Shown here: positions 10,951-21,553 of the stretch, piece by piece
Layout of the letters: every line of letters starts with the position of its first letter
Position numbering within the stretch: position 1 is the first letter of the stretch
NCBI GenBank assembly: GCA_005656395.1
Contig: SRSI01000079.1
Location: 744,001 to 808,000, forward strand
DNA from: Strongyloides papillosus
Taxonomy: Eukaryota; Nematoda; Chromadorea; Rhabditida; Strongyloididae
Length of the DNA stretch: 64,000 bases
Direction: 5' to 3'
Made by a program: the position numbers and the translations under genes
Notes under the pieces: generated by a model
Database searches by the model: none
The model's input: the letters and a program-made list of their open reading frames with translations, nothing else
Told to the model about the DNA's origin: nothing

Positions 10951-12332
10951 TTAAAAATCTTTATATTTATCAAAAACAAACTTCCCCCAAGGTATATTTT
11001 GGTCAACCTTGGCAGCAGACACACCACTATAATCAATATCTTTCTCCCTTTCGGCAATCCTCAAAGCGTTGACGAGCTTATTGAGCTCAGTCGTGATCCT
11101 CTGACGGGTGATATCATTCTCATCCTCAGGCACCGTCTTATAAAATATATTCTCTGGAGGCTTGATTGCTTCCTCCCACTTGAGCAGATGGATGGTTTCA
11201 CTGATGGAGAAGCAATAACCTAAAAAAGATAAGGATAAATAATAAGTGACAAAAAAAACTAACCTTTCTTGACTATTTCTTCAGCGCAAGCAAAGAAGAA
11301 TTTAGCCAAGCGCTCCTTAACGATCTTACTTTCTGCATTCTCGATACTTTGGAATCCGTGAATGCAGAAGTAGAACATGTTCCCAGTCTCCTTGAGGACA
11401 GGATAGATTACCCCCATGAATCTAGGTAATCTCTCCCAAACTTCAATCTCCGAGTAGCGTACTGGTGATGGCAAAGATTTAAAGCAGTAGCCATCCTCAT
11501 CCTTAATAGCGAATAATGTTGAAAACAATGACTTCGCAAAGTAGTGGAAGTCATTGTTGATGGGTCTCAACGCCATGTCCCTTAGTGATTTCTCCTCTTC
11601 CTCAGTCTGTGGGTGTGGAGAAGCTGCTTCAAAGAAGATGCGGCATTTTCGAGAGAAGTCCGCAAATAAGTCCTCCTTGCCGCCTTCAGGTCGTGGATTT
11701 GCTGGAGTATTTCCATCGAAGGGCTTCCAGTACTTATCCTAAAATGATTTATTAAAAGTAATTGGGATACTTTAAACTTACGATAACGACTTGTCTAATC
11801 TTCGCCATGGCTTCCACCATATCATCTACAGATGGGTAGTTCCCGTGCGCAATGTCATTTCTGTACTTGGCGATAACACCAGGTAACGAGAAATACTCCA
11901 TTGTAGCGCGGTACGTTGGTGACGGTCCCCCCTTCAAATGTCCACAAACTTCGTGGAGGTGATTCACACTGCGCTGAAGTGCACAAGCCAAGACAGATTG
12001 AAGAGTAGCTCCCTCGATGTTGTTGTTTCTGTCCAGCTTATGCAAGTGGTAGAAGGCATTATATATTTCGTAGGTTAATGCCAATCCAAGCCTACCATCA
12101 GCAGTGTCTCTTTGTTGGATAGCAGTCAAGAGGTCAATTATCTTTTTTGACGTCTCTATGTTGATGCTATCATCCATGACAAGACTTTTAAGGTATCTCC
12201 ACTGGCTACTGGAAAAAAAATAATATAAAGATCACAGAAGGGTTTGAAAACTTACGGAAAGAATGGTAAGAATACATCGTCCTTAGAATCTCTGCTTCGG
12301 CCGGAACTCATAGAAGATACGTTCCTCTTCAT
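10951..12332 (-). CDS. LAS1L: LAS1-like HEPN endoribonuclease (pre-rRNA processing)
   Basis: Four exons (12256-12332, 11782-12208, 11264-11738, 10951-11219) with introns of 47, 43 and 44 nt give 415 residues in continuous frame. Residues 142-147 read RNDIAH, the R-x4-H signature of the HEPN ribonuclease fold; Las1 proteins carry RHExxH followed by G-x-x-P at this place, and here HGNYPS follows. FSLPG comes just before and KYWKPF after, both as expected of Las1. The N-terminal QWRYLKSLV fits the Las1 tryptophan region. In other eukaryotes Las1 cuts the ITS2 spacer of pre-rRNA with the Grc3 kinase in the nucleus. At 415 residues it is compact next to vertebrate LAS1L. Two deleted copies of this gene lie downstream in the window. 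The family call rests on motif order, so it is likely but not certain. Confidence 0.72.
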
Positions 12333-12393
12333 CTTGTGCAGTGTTTTGAGATGCACACAAAAAATAAAATAAATGACTTTCGAAAAATGTGTG

Positions 12394-12404
12394 CTTTTAT
12401 ATAA
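12394..12404 (-). promoter_or_regulatory. Possible TATA box of the LAS1-like gene
   Basis: The minus strand reads CTTATATAAAAG about 62-72 bases before the start codon. The equivalent place in the relic near 14075 reads CATATAAAA, so the element was carried along in the duplication. Confidence 0.4.
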
Positions 12405-12457
12405 GCCCAAAAGGTGTTCTTTGACCTTTCCTGTCGGGAAACCCATTTTTTTATCCC

Positions 12458-12662
12458 ACCTGAACATCATAAAATGTTCTTTTTCTTACATGAACATTGT
12501 AGAAATTTCTTTTTTTACCTGAACATCATAAAAATTTCTTTTTTTACCTGAACATCATAGAAGTTTCTTTTTTTACCTGAACATCATAAAAATTTCTCTT
12601 TTTACCTGAATATCGTAAAGTGCTCTTTTTCTCACCTGAGTTTCGTTAAGCCTTCTTTTTCT
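12458..12662. repeat. Imperfect tandem repeat, unit about 29-32 nt
   Basis: About six units built on ACCTGAACATCATAAAA followed by a T-rich run (consensus tail TTTCTTTTTTT). Units decay towards the right end. Single similar units recur at about 14151 and 19779, next to the two LAS1 relics, so the repeat belongs to the duplicated block. Confidence 0.8.
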
Positions 12663-12739
12663 TTCTGTCATTCTCTCAAATGTATTTTGGGATGTGTCGC
12701 GCTTTTCGTTTTATGTTGAATGTAAGGAATTGTGGATAA

Positions 12740-13378
12740 TGCTGTTGAATTGGTATCTATCCATGTAACTTTGATTGTAGCAAACGGTAGAGGTGTCAGT
12801 CTTGCATAATATGTCGATGGTCCTCTTTTTATCACTGTGTTGTTGTAGAGGTGCAAGTTTATGGAATAGATATTCAGAATTCCCTGTTTGTAGAAGATAT
12901 GATTATTCATTTAAAATGGGAGTTTTGTTGAATTGGGGTCCATTATTTCCCTACTATTTTTTAGTTGAATATTCTTATAAGTCCGTTTTGCATCAAGTTG
13001 TATGTAGTGATTTAGATATTTCGAAGTACAAATAAATAAAATATTTAACTGTTTACTTATTGTGTTAATAGTACTTGTAGATTGGTTGTAATATGCTATT
13101 GTGTCAGGTATGGGAAGGCATGATAAGCCTCTAGTACAGAAGGTGTTAACATACGGCGGGCATGAACATGATGCTTCTTAACGACAACCGTATTCATAAG
13201 TTATTTTACTTCCATCCTGTATGGATCCTAGTCTAGACTGTTGTTGTTTGGTTGAGATTGCAATATTGTGTTTAGAGTCATTTTTGTTGTCGTTTGTGGA
13301 GCTATTTTTTTGGTGGTTGTTGGAAATTGTGTAGTGGTTTCTTGATATATATTTAGAATATGGATTTCAACGTAGATT
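12740..13378 (-). pseudogene. Truncated relic of the Thr-rich transmembrane protein gene
   Basis: This stretch matches the middle of the gene at 20079-21467 on the same strand: MNNH(I)xYKQG, the GPSTYY .. LTPLPFATIK segment and, further upstream, QTTTKMTLNTI are all present. The membrane span and cytoplasmic tail are missing; the copy runs out after the DTNS-like residues near 12740. There are stops and frame changes between 12910 and 13228. At 13378 the match stops and RAP74 exon 1-like sequence begins. The copy is dead. Confidence 0.8.
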
Positions 13379-14190
13379 GAAACACTTTTCTTGTTTGCTG
13401 CCACAACTAGCTCACTAATCGACATCTCCGACAAAATAGGAAATTTGAATGAACATACTATGTGCTTTTAGTATATGTATTATTTCCAAAGTAAAAAAAT
13501 GTAAATAGAATATTTTTGTTGTGAAAGTACCGGGAAAATACGCAGAAATTATTTGAAAATAAGAACAAGGGAAAAGAAAATAACATTTTATTAAGAAAAA
13601 ATTTAGTGAGAACAAACATATACTACATATAATACAATTTATAATACAAATAAAATACAAAACAAAAAAAATTATTAACAAAACAAAGTCTTTATTATGA
13701 GGTAAGACTTAGAAGCCATTATATTAATCTAAAATTGTTTTCTTCGCTGGACTTCCCATTCACTAATGCGTGCTGCAGAAACACTATTACTGTTTCCTTC
13801 CGCTATTCTCTGCAGCAGATTCCAAACTGTACAAATGACATACTATTGTACCATCCAGGACAAGAGTTTTCAAGTATCCCCGTTGATTGCTGAAAAAAAA
13901 ATAATATAAGGGATTATGGGAGGTATCGAGAACTCACGGATGAAATGCTAGAAATACATCGTCTTTTGAACTAATGTTCCACCAGAACCACTGTGAACCG
14001 TGTCCCTTTCCTTGTTCGTGCAGCATGTTTTCGAGCACACGCAAAAAATAAAATAGATAACTTTCGGAAGGTGTGGGTATTTTATATGAACCCAAAATGT
14101 GTTCTGTGACCTTTCTTGTCGAGAATCTTATTGCTGTTGTTCTGTTTCACCTGAACATCACAGAGCCTTCTTTCATTCTCTTACATTTGT
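13379..14190 (-). pseudogene. Relic copy B: RAP74 exon 1/promoter plus deleted LAS1-like gene
   Basis: From 13379 the sequence repeats 10593-10900: the RAP74 first-exon residues (here A-ANKKSVSIYV against PANKKSVPIYV), its upstream region and the 3' flank of the LAS1-like gene. From 13830 to 14190 it repeats the start of LAS1 exon 2, intron 1, exon 1 and the 5' flank, including the TATA-like element. Most of exons 2, 3 and 4 is deleted. The same deletion is seen in copy C (19134-19800), so one relic probably derives from the other. Confidence 0.75.
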
Positions 14191-14600
14191 AGATTTCTAT
14201 ATGCAACGAATATGATATAATGAACTGCTTCTTGTCTACAAAATGAATGTAATATTATAATTTACATCTTAAGAATTTACAAAGCTATTAATGTGAAAAC
14301 GTAGGGAACGTTACATATTCTGTTTATGTTTATATTTATTTGATTACCAGATAACTTGTTAATTAGATAAAATTTTTGGAATTTATTTTTTAGTTATTTT
14401 ACTCATAATTCTTTGCTTATTCAAATTATGGTATTAATTTTTTATTGAGATAGTATCTTTTAAAATTCATTTTTTATGATATATTAGTGTAGAATATGGA
14501 AATTTTTTAAATTGATAGAAAATAAGATTATTAAATGTTTTAATTTCAAATTGTTATTAGTACATAATTAGCGAATGTTTGACAAAAATTAATTTCAATT
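14191..14600. other. AT-rich spacer
   Basis: About 400 bases of AT-rich DNA between relic B and the unidentified pseudogene. Nothing recognised. Confidence 0.5.
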
Positions 14601-17600
14601 ATGGGTTCTTTCAGGAGAAGTTCTCATTCTGTTGATTCTTTAAAAACTCCCAAACCTACTAAAAATTCTTCTGCTAATAGAAGTCGTTTCCGAACATTAT
14701 CAAATGGTAATCCACAAGTTGTAAAGTCGGCACAAAAGAAGAAGTCCAAAAACTCTAAAAGCAATTTCAAAACATGAATTAGTTCTAGTAGATCATCCTC
14801 AAATTCAGGCTACATAGCAACATCTCTGAGTGGACTTTCAATATTATCTTCATGCAAGAAATTCAGTCTGGAAACAATTATGAGAAGAATATTCAAATCA
14901 AAGATATATGTATGTACTGATCAATGTTACGCTTTTGATGGTCCACAAGATGTTTGTGTAACATACAAATTTATTATCGCCTCAAAATCTTCGCCATTTT
15001 TCCCTGCTTCTAATTTCGTATTAAAATCAGCTCTTGCTGTCTATGAAAGTGCAGTCACATTACGTGTTATTCGAGATAAACAATCCAACAATACGTCATA
15101 TGGTTGCAGTAAAATTGCTCTCCAAATATTTGATGGACACGTTGTTTATAAATGTGATATTCAAATTCCTTTCTGCTCTTCCTCTAACAATGTTATGCAA
15201 GGGATTCCAAATAACAAAGTTTGCATCGACTATATGTTCAGGAAATTTGCGAATACTTTATATGGGTCAGATAATGAGATGTTACAATGGCTTGAAGAGA
15301 TTTCTACTTATGTGGTAAACACTGACATAAAATGTTATGGAAGTGAAGTTCAGTTAAGAGATGCAATGGAAATATGGTTTGGATTAGACCGGTTTACGCA
15401 AGAAATGAATGACTACAATGTTGCTACAGTTAACTGCAAGGAACAAGAAACAATTCATAGGTCATTCTTTGAAATGAAAACAGGGGAAACATGTGCTAGG
15501 ATCTCTCGTAAACTGGCCTTTCCCACATCTGTAATCGGCGATGCGTTTGAAGTTGCATACACTAAACAATTTTTTATGAATTACACTAATGGCAAATGGA
15601 TTAAAGAAAGTAGGTGATAAAAATAGTTTATTGTATTATAATTGTAATTTAGGTGAAAACAAATGTCCTAACAAAGGTAATCTTCATTTATTAAAAGAGA
15701 TTTCAAGTTTTGGTATAGATGGAAATTTGACAATGAGAGGCATGGTTTTGATATCAAAGAAGTTCCAAGACACAACAGTAAATTATCCAGTGTTCAATCA
15801 GAAAAAGATTCACAAAAGATTGTATATAATGCTGATACCGCTACTACCATTCCTGATATTACGAAATCCTTTAAAGATTCGCCAATTCCAATTAGTCATT
15901 CAACTCCAAGAATTTCTAATAATGTCTCTACTAATACAATTCATGAAAAAGCAAATCTTGATAATCAAACTCCAGTAATCCATAAGAAGACAACACCTAG
16001 TATAGTCAATAATTTCACAGCTAATAATACCACGGCTAATCAAATAAATGACTCTACACCAAATATCTACTATTCAATATTGTCAAGTTCTGCTGTTACA
16101 ACTCGTGTTCATGACACTCCAGTCAGACCATTTAATAAAGAAGCAAATCTAATAGATAAGATATTTGGTGATGCTGCATAACAGTCTACAAATTCAGTTG
16201 ATATTGTTAAAAATATAAGCAAAACAAGTATCAAAACAACACCATGTCATTCTGATACTAATTTAACATCAAAAGTTGCGTTGGATAAACAAAAATTACC
16301 TTCTGATGACAATCTTAAATCACCCATCGTCTTCAGAAGTGAACCAGTCAAGGAATCATCTTTAAAGGCATTACTAGATAAATTAGATATAACCCAAAAT
16401 TCTGATACTAGTCAATCATCTATAAGAGCCGAAGTTTAGTCTAATGCTGAAACATTCAAAAACAGTCCATTATTATTGTCTTGTAATATTACTAGTTCTT
16501 TTGGAAGTTCAAGTTTTGCGGATGGTAAATCCTTGTCAACAATTAAGAAGATGTCATTGGGGCAAGGACAATCACATTCAACACCTTCTAAATCTACAAT
16601 TTCTATATTCCAATCGAAAACAAACAATACTAGTTAAAATTTGATGTCAAGCATCAAGGAACAAACAAATGAAGTTGCTGTACCAAAGTTAGAAGAAATG
16701 GAACGTACAAATTCATATACCTCTATTCATCACTGAAAAAAGATTTGGAAGAGGATGTCACCTAAAATGAAAGTGAATCATCTCTTTCAAGCAATATGTT
16801 ATTACCTGGAAATAAGATTGTTACACGTTCCAATAAAAGATCACAAGAATATATTGTCGCACAACCCTTATTTACTACACCAGTATATGCAAGAATCTGT
16901 TTAAATGATACCCAAAACAGCTGTACTTCAATTGTGACAAAAAATCCAATTATTTCAAAATTGGTACTAAGGAAAGATGTTTTTGTAAAATCAAATGTCC
17001 GATATAAATCTGGCATCAAACGGCCAAGTGCTCCATCATCGTAAAATAGAATAAACTATACTCCTTATAGTTGTGAAAAAGATGAAACTCAAGCACCTGT
17101 TAATGGTAAAAAGACTTATCAAAATATCAACGTTTCATATTTACAAACATCAAGAACTCTTCAACCTTCAATGCCCTTAAATAGAACAACTTCTGCATTT
17201 GGATTAAGGGAAGATAATTCACATAGATCAATGATAAACAGCAATAAAAGTGTCGATGAAGCATCAAAGAAGTAACTCTATAGGACATTATCAGCAACAC
17301 CAACAAAAAGAAGGCGATCCACGTCAAAAGGCATACTATCTGAATCTAGTATAGAAAATAGAGGATCAATTGAGAACGTGATGAGATATTTGGGCAGTGA
17401 AAACAGTTTTATAGGTAATAATAGTCAATCACTTTCAAGAAGACAGTTAACAAAGAGTTCACCAAGAACATCCAGGAAAAAGAATGTAAAAATGACGCCA
17501 TCATTAAAATTTGATAAAAATAATGTTGAAACGACGGTATCTGTTAACAAGAAAACTGGTGACACTTTGGATATAGGTTCAAGAGAGTTAATTGAATGTT

Positions 17601-17901
17601 TAAATAAAATTTCTGTGAAAGTAGGTAACCCAACAAAATCAGAAAAGGGATACATTAGTCATGGTGTTTGCGAGACCTTTGTCAATCTAGAAGGTAACAA
17701 TAATGACAATTGTTTAAATATCGGAGAAAGTAGAAGTTTGGAAATTAAGAATTAGTAGGTATTGGGTATGAGGCACAGGGACTTGAGCTTGCATACAACT
17801 TTAGCAATGTCGCTCTGTCAACAGATATCAAGATTCTATCTTTAGTTGTAGATGGAAAAGTTTTCTATAAAAGCACTGAATTTTATAACACTATAATGTA
17901 A
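14601..17901 (+). pseudogene. Unidentified 3.3 kb intronless pseudogene
   Basis: A coding frame begins at 14601 (MGSFRRSSHSVDSLKTPKP..), meets a TGA at 14775, then continues in the same frame to 15617 through a globular-looking section (KIYVCTDQCYAFDG .. VCIDYMFRKF). Frame changes follow near 15605 and 15800. A Ser/Thr/Asn-rich region then runs on with in-frame stops near 16180, 16437, 16636 and 16733, and further pieces continue to 17755. A last segment (IGYEAQGLELAYNF ..) ends with TAA near 17901. Codon-like sequence persists throughout without introns, so this is either a processed copy or a single-exon gene that died recently. I recognise no family. The low-complexity middle and the basic N-terminus would suit a nuclear protein, but that is only a guess. 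Confidence 0.7.
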
Positions 17902-18294
17902 AATTGATAAGTAATATAATATTGTAACAATAATTTTGTATATGTAATGTTTCATAATAATATTTTTTTTCAAGAATTCAATAATTATCATAATAAATAA
18001 TATATTTTTTATATTACTAGTCTAAATTTACTCTCACTACCACTATTGAAATTATATGTTTGATAGAATAATAAGTTAGAAAACATACAGCATAATTAAA
18101 AATATTCCATTTATAAAATTTTTAGTACTAATCTTTAGAACTTTAGAATTATGATACATAAATTAAAAAAATGCAATAAAATATAATTTTCTGTTCTTCA
18201 ATATAAACAAATAACAATCATTGAGAGTTCTTAAAATTAATACTTTCAAATATGGCATACTTTAAAAACTCACACAATGTTGCAGGAAGCAAAA
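17902..18294. other. AT-rich spacer
   Basis: About 390 bases between the 3' ends of two converging relics. Nothing recognised. Confidence 0.5.
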
Positions 18295-19133
18295 TTAAAC
18301 TAGAAATTCTTTATTCTGATCTGTTATATTAATTTCTATTTTCGAAAAAGTAATTATATGTTTATCATCTCCATCTCGCACTATTTCCATGACATCATAT
18401 TCTTCACTATTGGCATCTTTCTTAAGTGCCTTCATTTTTTTATACCACTACAATAAAGATTTCTTAACCCATTGCTCCAGAAACTTTTTATTTCACTTCT
18501 CATTGTAGTTTGAATACAGACATATATAAAAATTCTCATTGCTGAGACGATAACAGTTAATACGGAGACTAAATCTACAGAGATGACATAGAAATCAAAG
18601 TACCTAAAGTTATTTCAAGAATAATACTAATAACAATTATTTTATAACATATATTTCAGTTAAAGCAAAGGCATCAGCATGTTCACATATTGTAATTACA
18701 ACATTTAACGCATTGAAAAAAAGATAAGTCAACTCCACAAGAACTGTTATTCTAGTTCCTGCACGTATTCTTGTTTTCCTTGCTTTAAAGTTTTCTTGTT
18801 CTTTTAACAAAAATGCTATCATTATATTTTTATCTCTTTTTCTAAGTTTATTTAAAATTCCAATATTAAATATCATTAAAAGAAAGAATGGAAGTAAAAC
18901 TGTTACAATATTTCTGTATAAAACTTCCAACATGTATCACAAGCATGATTTTCATACAAAAAATCAGCAATCCCAAGAACATACTCATTTAAAGTCCCAA
19001 TACACTCTTCGTTAATTGAAACATTCAATTCAATAAAAATAGTTCCTTTGCTAACGAAACCCAACAACGTAATGAAAAGTACAAGTATCTTGCGATACTC
19101 TTGATTGTTAGTACAACTGCCCCATTCTTTGAC
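18295..19133 (-). pseudogene. Rhodopsin-family GPCR relic (TM4 to C-tail), FMRFamide-receptor-like
   Basis: Reading on the minus strand: a TM4-like span (ILVLFITLLGFVSKGTIFIE), an extracellular loop with Cys residues, then after a frame change near 18935 a TM5 (YRNIVTVLLPFFLLMIFNI), a Lys/Arg-rich loop and a TM6 (LVELTYLFFNALNVVITI). A further exon near 18420-18600 gives TM7 (DLVSVLTVIVSAMRIFIYV) and a cytoplasmic tail that needs a second frame change at an A-run near 18438. TM1-3 are absent: the copy is cut at 19133 by sequence belonging to the RAP74 promoter block. The pattern resembles nematode FMRFamide-type peptide receptors. It is not functional as it stands. Confidence 0.65.
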
Positions 19134-19800
19134 ATCTACAACAAAATAAGAAATTTGAATGAATATACTATGTATGTTTAGTATATGCAACTATTTCCAA
19201 AGTAAAAAATTGTAAATAGAATATTTTTGTTGTGAAAGTACCGGGAAAAAACCCACAGAAATTATTTGAAAATAAGAACAAGAGAAGACAAAATAATAAT
19301 TTATTGAGAAAAAAAACTAATAGACAATAAGAATATACAATATATAATACATGATAAAATACAAATAATATACAAAGTAAAAAAAATTATTAATAGAAGT
19401 CTTTACTAATGGACAGGTGCGGGAAGATTTAGAGCTACTTATATTTGTCAATGACAAACTTTCCCCAAGGTTTCCCCTCATCAACCTTTACTAGAGAACA
19501 CTGCTTCTTTCTTCCTCAGATCAATCTACGGCAGATTTCAAACCAACAAAAGACCTTTGTACTATAATCCAGAATTAGTGTTTTCAAATATTACATTGAC
19601 GACTGAAAAAAATAATATAAATGATCATGGGAAGTGTTGAAAACTTACGGATTAAATGATAGAAATACGTGTAAAACTATACTGGTCCTATTAGGCTAAT
19701 GTGTATTTGCCTATATTTGATCGGAGTAAATACATACTAACCGAATCAGGCTAGTGTAGATTTACCCGTTTTTAACACCTGAACATCATAGAGTCCCTCT
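19134..19800 (-). pseudogene. Relic copy C: RAP74 promoter plus deleted LAS1-like gene
   Basis: This is the third copy of the segment at 10650-12660. It starts within RAP74 codons 1-4 (MSKN is still readable) and goes through the RAP74 promoter, the LAS1 exon 4 tail (a CAAACTTTCCCCAAGG block), the same internal deletion as copy B, intron 1, exon 1 and the ACCTGAACATC-type repeat. What follows at 19800-19860 matches the spacer at 12630-12700, which leads into the transmembrane gene in both blocks. Confidence 0.75.
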
Positions 19801-20078
19801 TTTTCTGCCCACTCCTCAAGTAATTTTTTGGGATGTGTTACGCTTTTTATTTCGCTTATGTAATTTATTAACGATGGTGTGCCAGTCATCGTATATGTTA
19901 AATCTTTGACCCAGTGGTAAGGTACATTTAAAACTGAATCTATATCACTGTATGCAGATATTTTTCAAAAAAAAATTTCTTTAAAGAATAATAAAGTTTA
20001 TGATAATAATTTATTAGTAAGATAACAAAAAAATATGTACTTTATATATATATAAAACTCTAGTTGGACATCACTAGC

Positions 20079-21467
20079 TTATATCCTTCTTTCATCAACT
20101 TTAACAATAGTCTCCTCCGACAAAGAAACTTCCTGAGAATCCCTATCATATGCAGTGTTAATATAATTAGTTGAAAGTCTCTGTAGATTGTTTTCATGGT
20201 AAATTCCTTCATTGAAACTTGAGGGTATTTTAACTCTAGGTAAAACATTGCTGACATCTAAGGTATTGATAAAATAATCATTTGGAAGATGTTCAATCGT
20301 TGGTCTGTATGCTGATAACTGTAGTGTTGAACGTAGAGGATTGTGGACAGTGTTGTAGAAGGCAACATTTCCAAGGCGTTTGTATCTTTTGACGAAACAG
20401 TAGTATATTAGGAGTGAGATGATGAAAATTGTAATTACGATTATGATAAATGGGATGAGATATGTAAATATTGAAGATTTATTTCTAGGTGTTTCTGGTG
20501 GAGATTTATTTTTCATCGTCTTATAAGTTTCTTCTGGGAGTACTTTTATGCTGTTGAATTGGTACCTATCCATGTAGTCCTTGATTGTAGCAAACGGGAG
20601 AGGTGTTAGTTTTGTATAGTACGTTGATGGTCCTCCTTTTATCACTGTATCATTATAGAGGCATAAATTTACGGTATAAATATTTAGACTTCCCTGTTTA
20701 TAGGAGATGTGATTATTCATTTGAAATTGAACCCCACTTGAATTCAGGTCCCTTACTCTCCCACCATCTTTTAGATCAATATTCTTATAAATTCGTTTCA
20801 CATCAAGTCCACGTAACGATTCAGATATTTCAAGGTACAAATGAGTAAAAGACTTAACAAAGTTCTGGTTAGTTGTTATATTAGTAAAAAATGATTTATT
20901 TATTATGTTAATGGTACTTGTAGATTGGTTGTAATATGCTATTGTGTCAGGTATAGGAGGACATGATAAACCACGAATACAGGAGGTGTTAAGGTATGGA
21001 GGGCATGAACATGATGCCTCTGAACGACAACCGTATTCACAAATTATTCCACTTCTCATCCTACAGGGACCTTGGTATAGGTTGTTGTTGTTTAGTTGAA
21101 ATTGTGATATTGTGTTTAGAGTCATTTTAGTTGTCGTTTGTGGAGTTGTTTTTTTTGTGGTTGTTATTGTTGTTGTCGTTGTTGTTGGTATAGAAGTGGT
21201 GGTTGTTGTTGTTGTTGTAGATTGTGTAGTGATTTTTTGTTCTGTATTTAGAATATGGATTTTTTTCGTTAAAACATCCTGACTGTGGCTATGTACAGTT
21301 TTCAATGGAGTAACAATAGTTGTTGGGTGGATTGTTTCAATTGTACTTGAAGCAACATCATCATCTACTCTATCGTTTACAATAGCTTTAACTTCAACAG
21401 CCTGAACAGTTCCCTTGATGTTATTGTTTTCGTTACTAGAAATAGGTATAGGAGAGATATCAGCCAT
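20079..21467 (-). CDS. Thr-rich/Cys-rich transmembrane protein, probably the C-terminal part of a receptor
   Basis: 462 residues from the Met shown, but the frame is open further upstream to about 21597. The order is a Thr-rich stalk (long Thr runs near residues 80-115), a Cys-rich EGF-like segment (GPCRMRSGIICEYGCRSEAS and SCSCPPYLNTSC), a roughly 150-residue extracellular segment with N-glycosylation sites that could be SEA-like, a membrane span (YLIPFIIIVITIFIISLLIYY) and a 100-residue cytoplasmic tail. There is no signal peptide, which is odd for this topology. The upstream ORF at 21554-23082 has a signal peptide and FN3 domains but no membrane span, so the two probably make one type I receptor. 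A truncated relic of this part lies at 12740-13378. Function unknown. Confidence 0.72.
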   Translation of the reverse strand: MADISPIPISSNENNNIKGTVQAVEVKAIVNDRVDDDVASSTIETIHPTTIVTPLKTVHSHSQDVLTKKIHILNTEQKITTQSTTTTTTTTSIPTTTTTTITTTKKTTPQTTTKMTLNTISQFQLNNNNLYQGPCRMRSGIICEYGCRSEASCSCPPYLNTSCIRGLSCPPIPDTIAYYNQSTSTINIINKSFFTNITTNQNFVKSFTHLYLEISESLRGLDVKRIYKNIDLKDGGRVRDLNSSGVQFQMNNHISYKQGSLNIYTVNLCLYNDTVIKGGPSTYYTKLTPLPFATIKDYMDRYQFNSIKVLPEETYKTMKNKSPPETPRNKSSIFTYLIPFIIIVITIFIISLLIYYCFVKRYKRLGNVAFYNTVHNPLRSTLQLSAYRPTIEHLPNDYFINTLDVSNVLPRVKIPSSFNEGIYHENNLQRLSTNYINTAYDRDSQEVSLSEETIVKVDERRI

Positions 21468-21553
21468 AGTTTTTGAGACAAATTGCCTATCAGCATTATC
21501 AGAATTTTTTGTAAAGTACGATAGATCAGTAATCGTCCCAAAACCGTTTCTTG

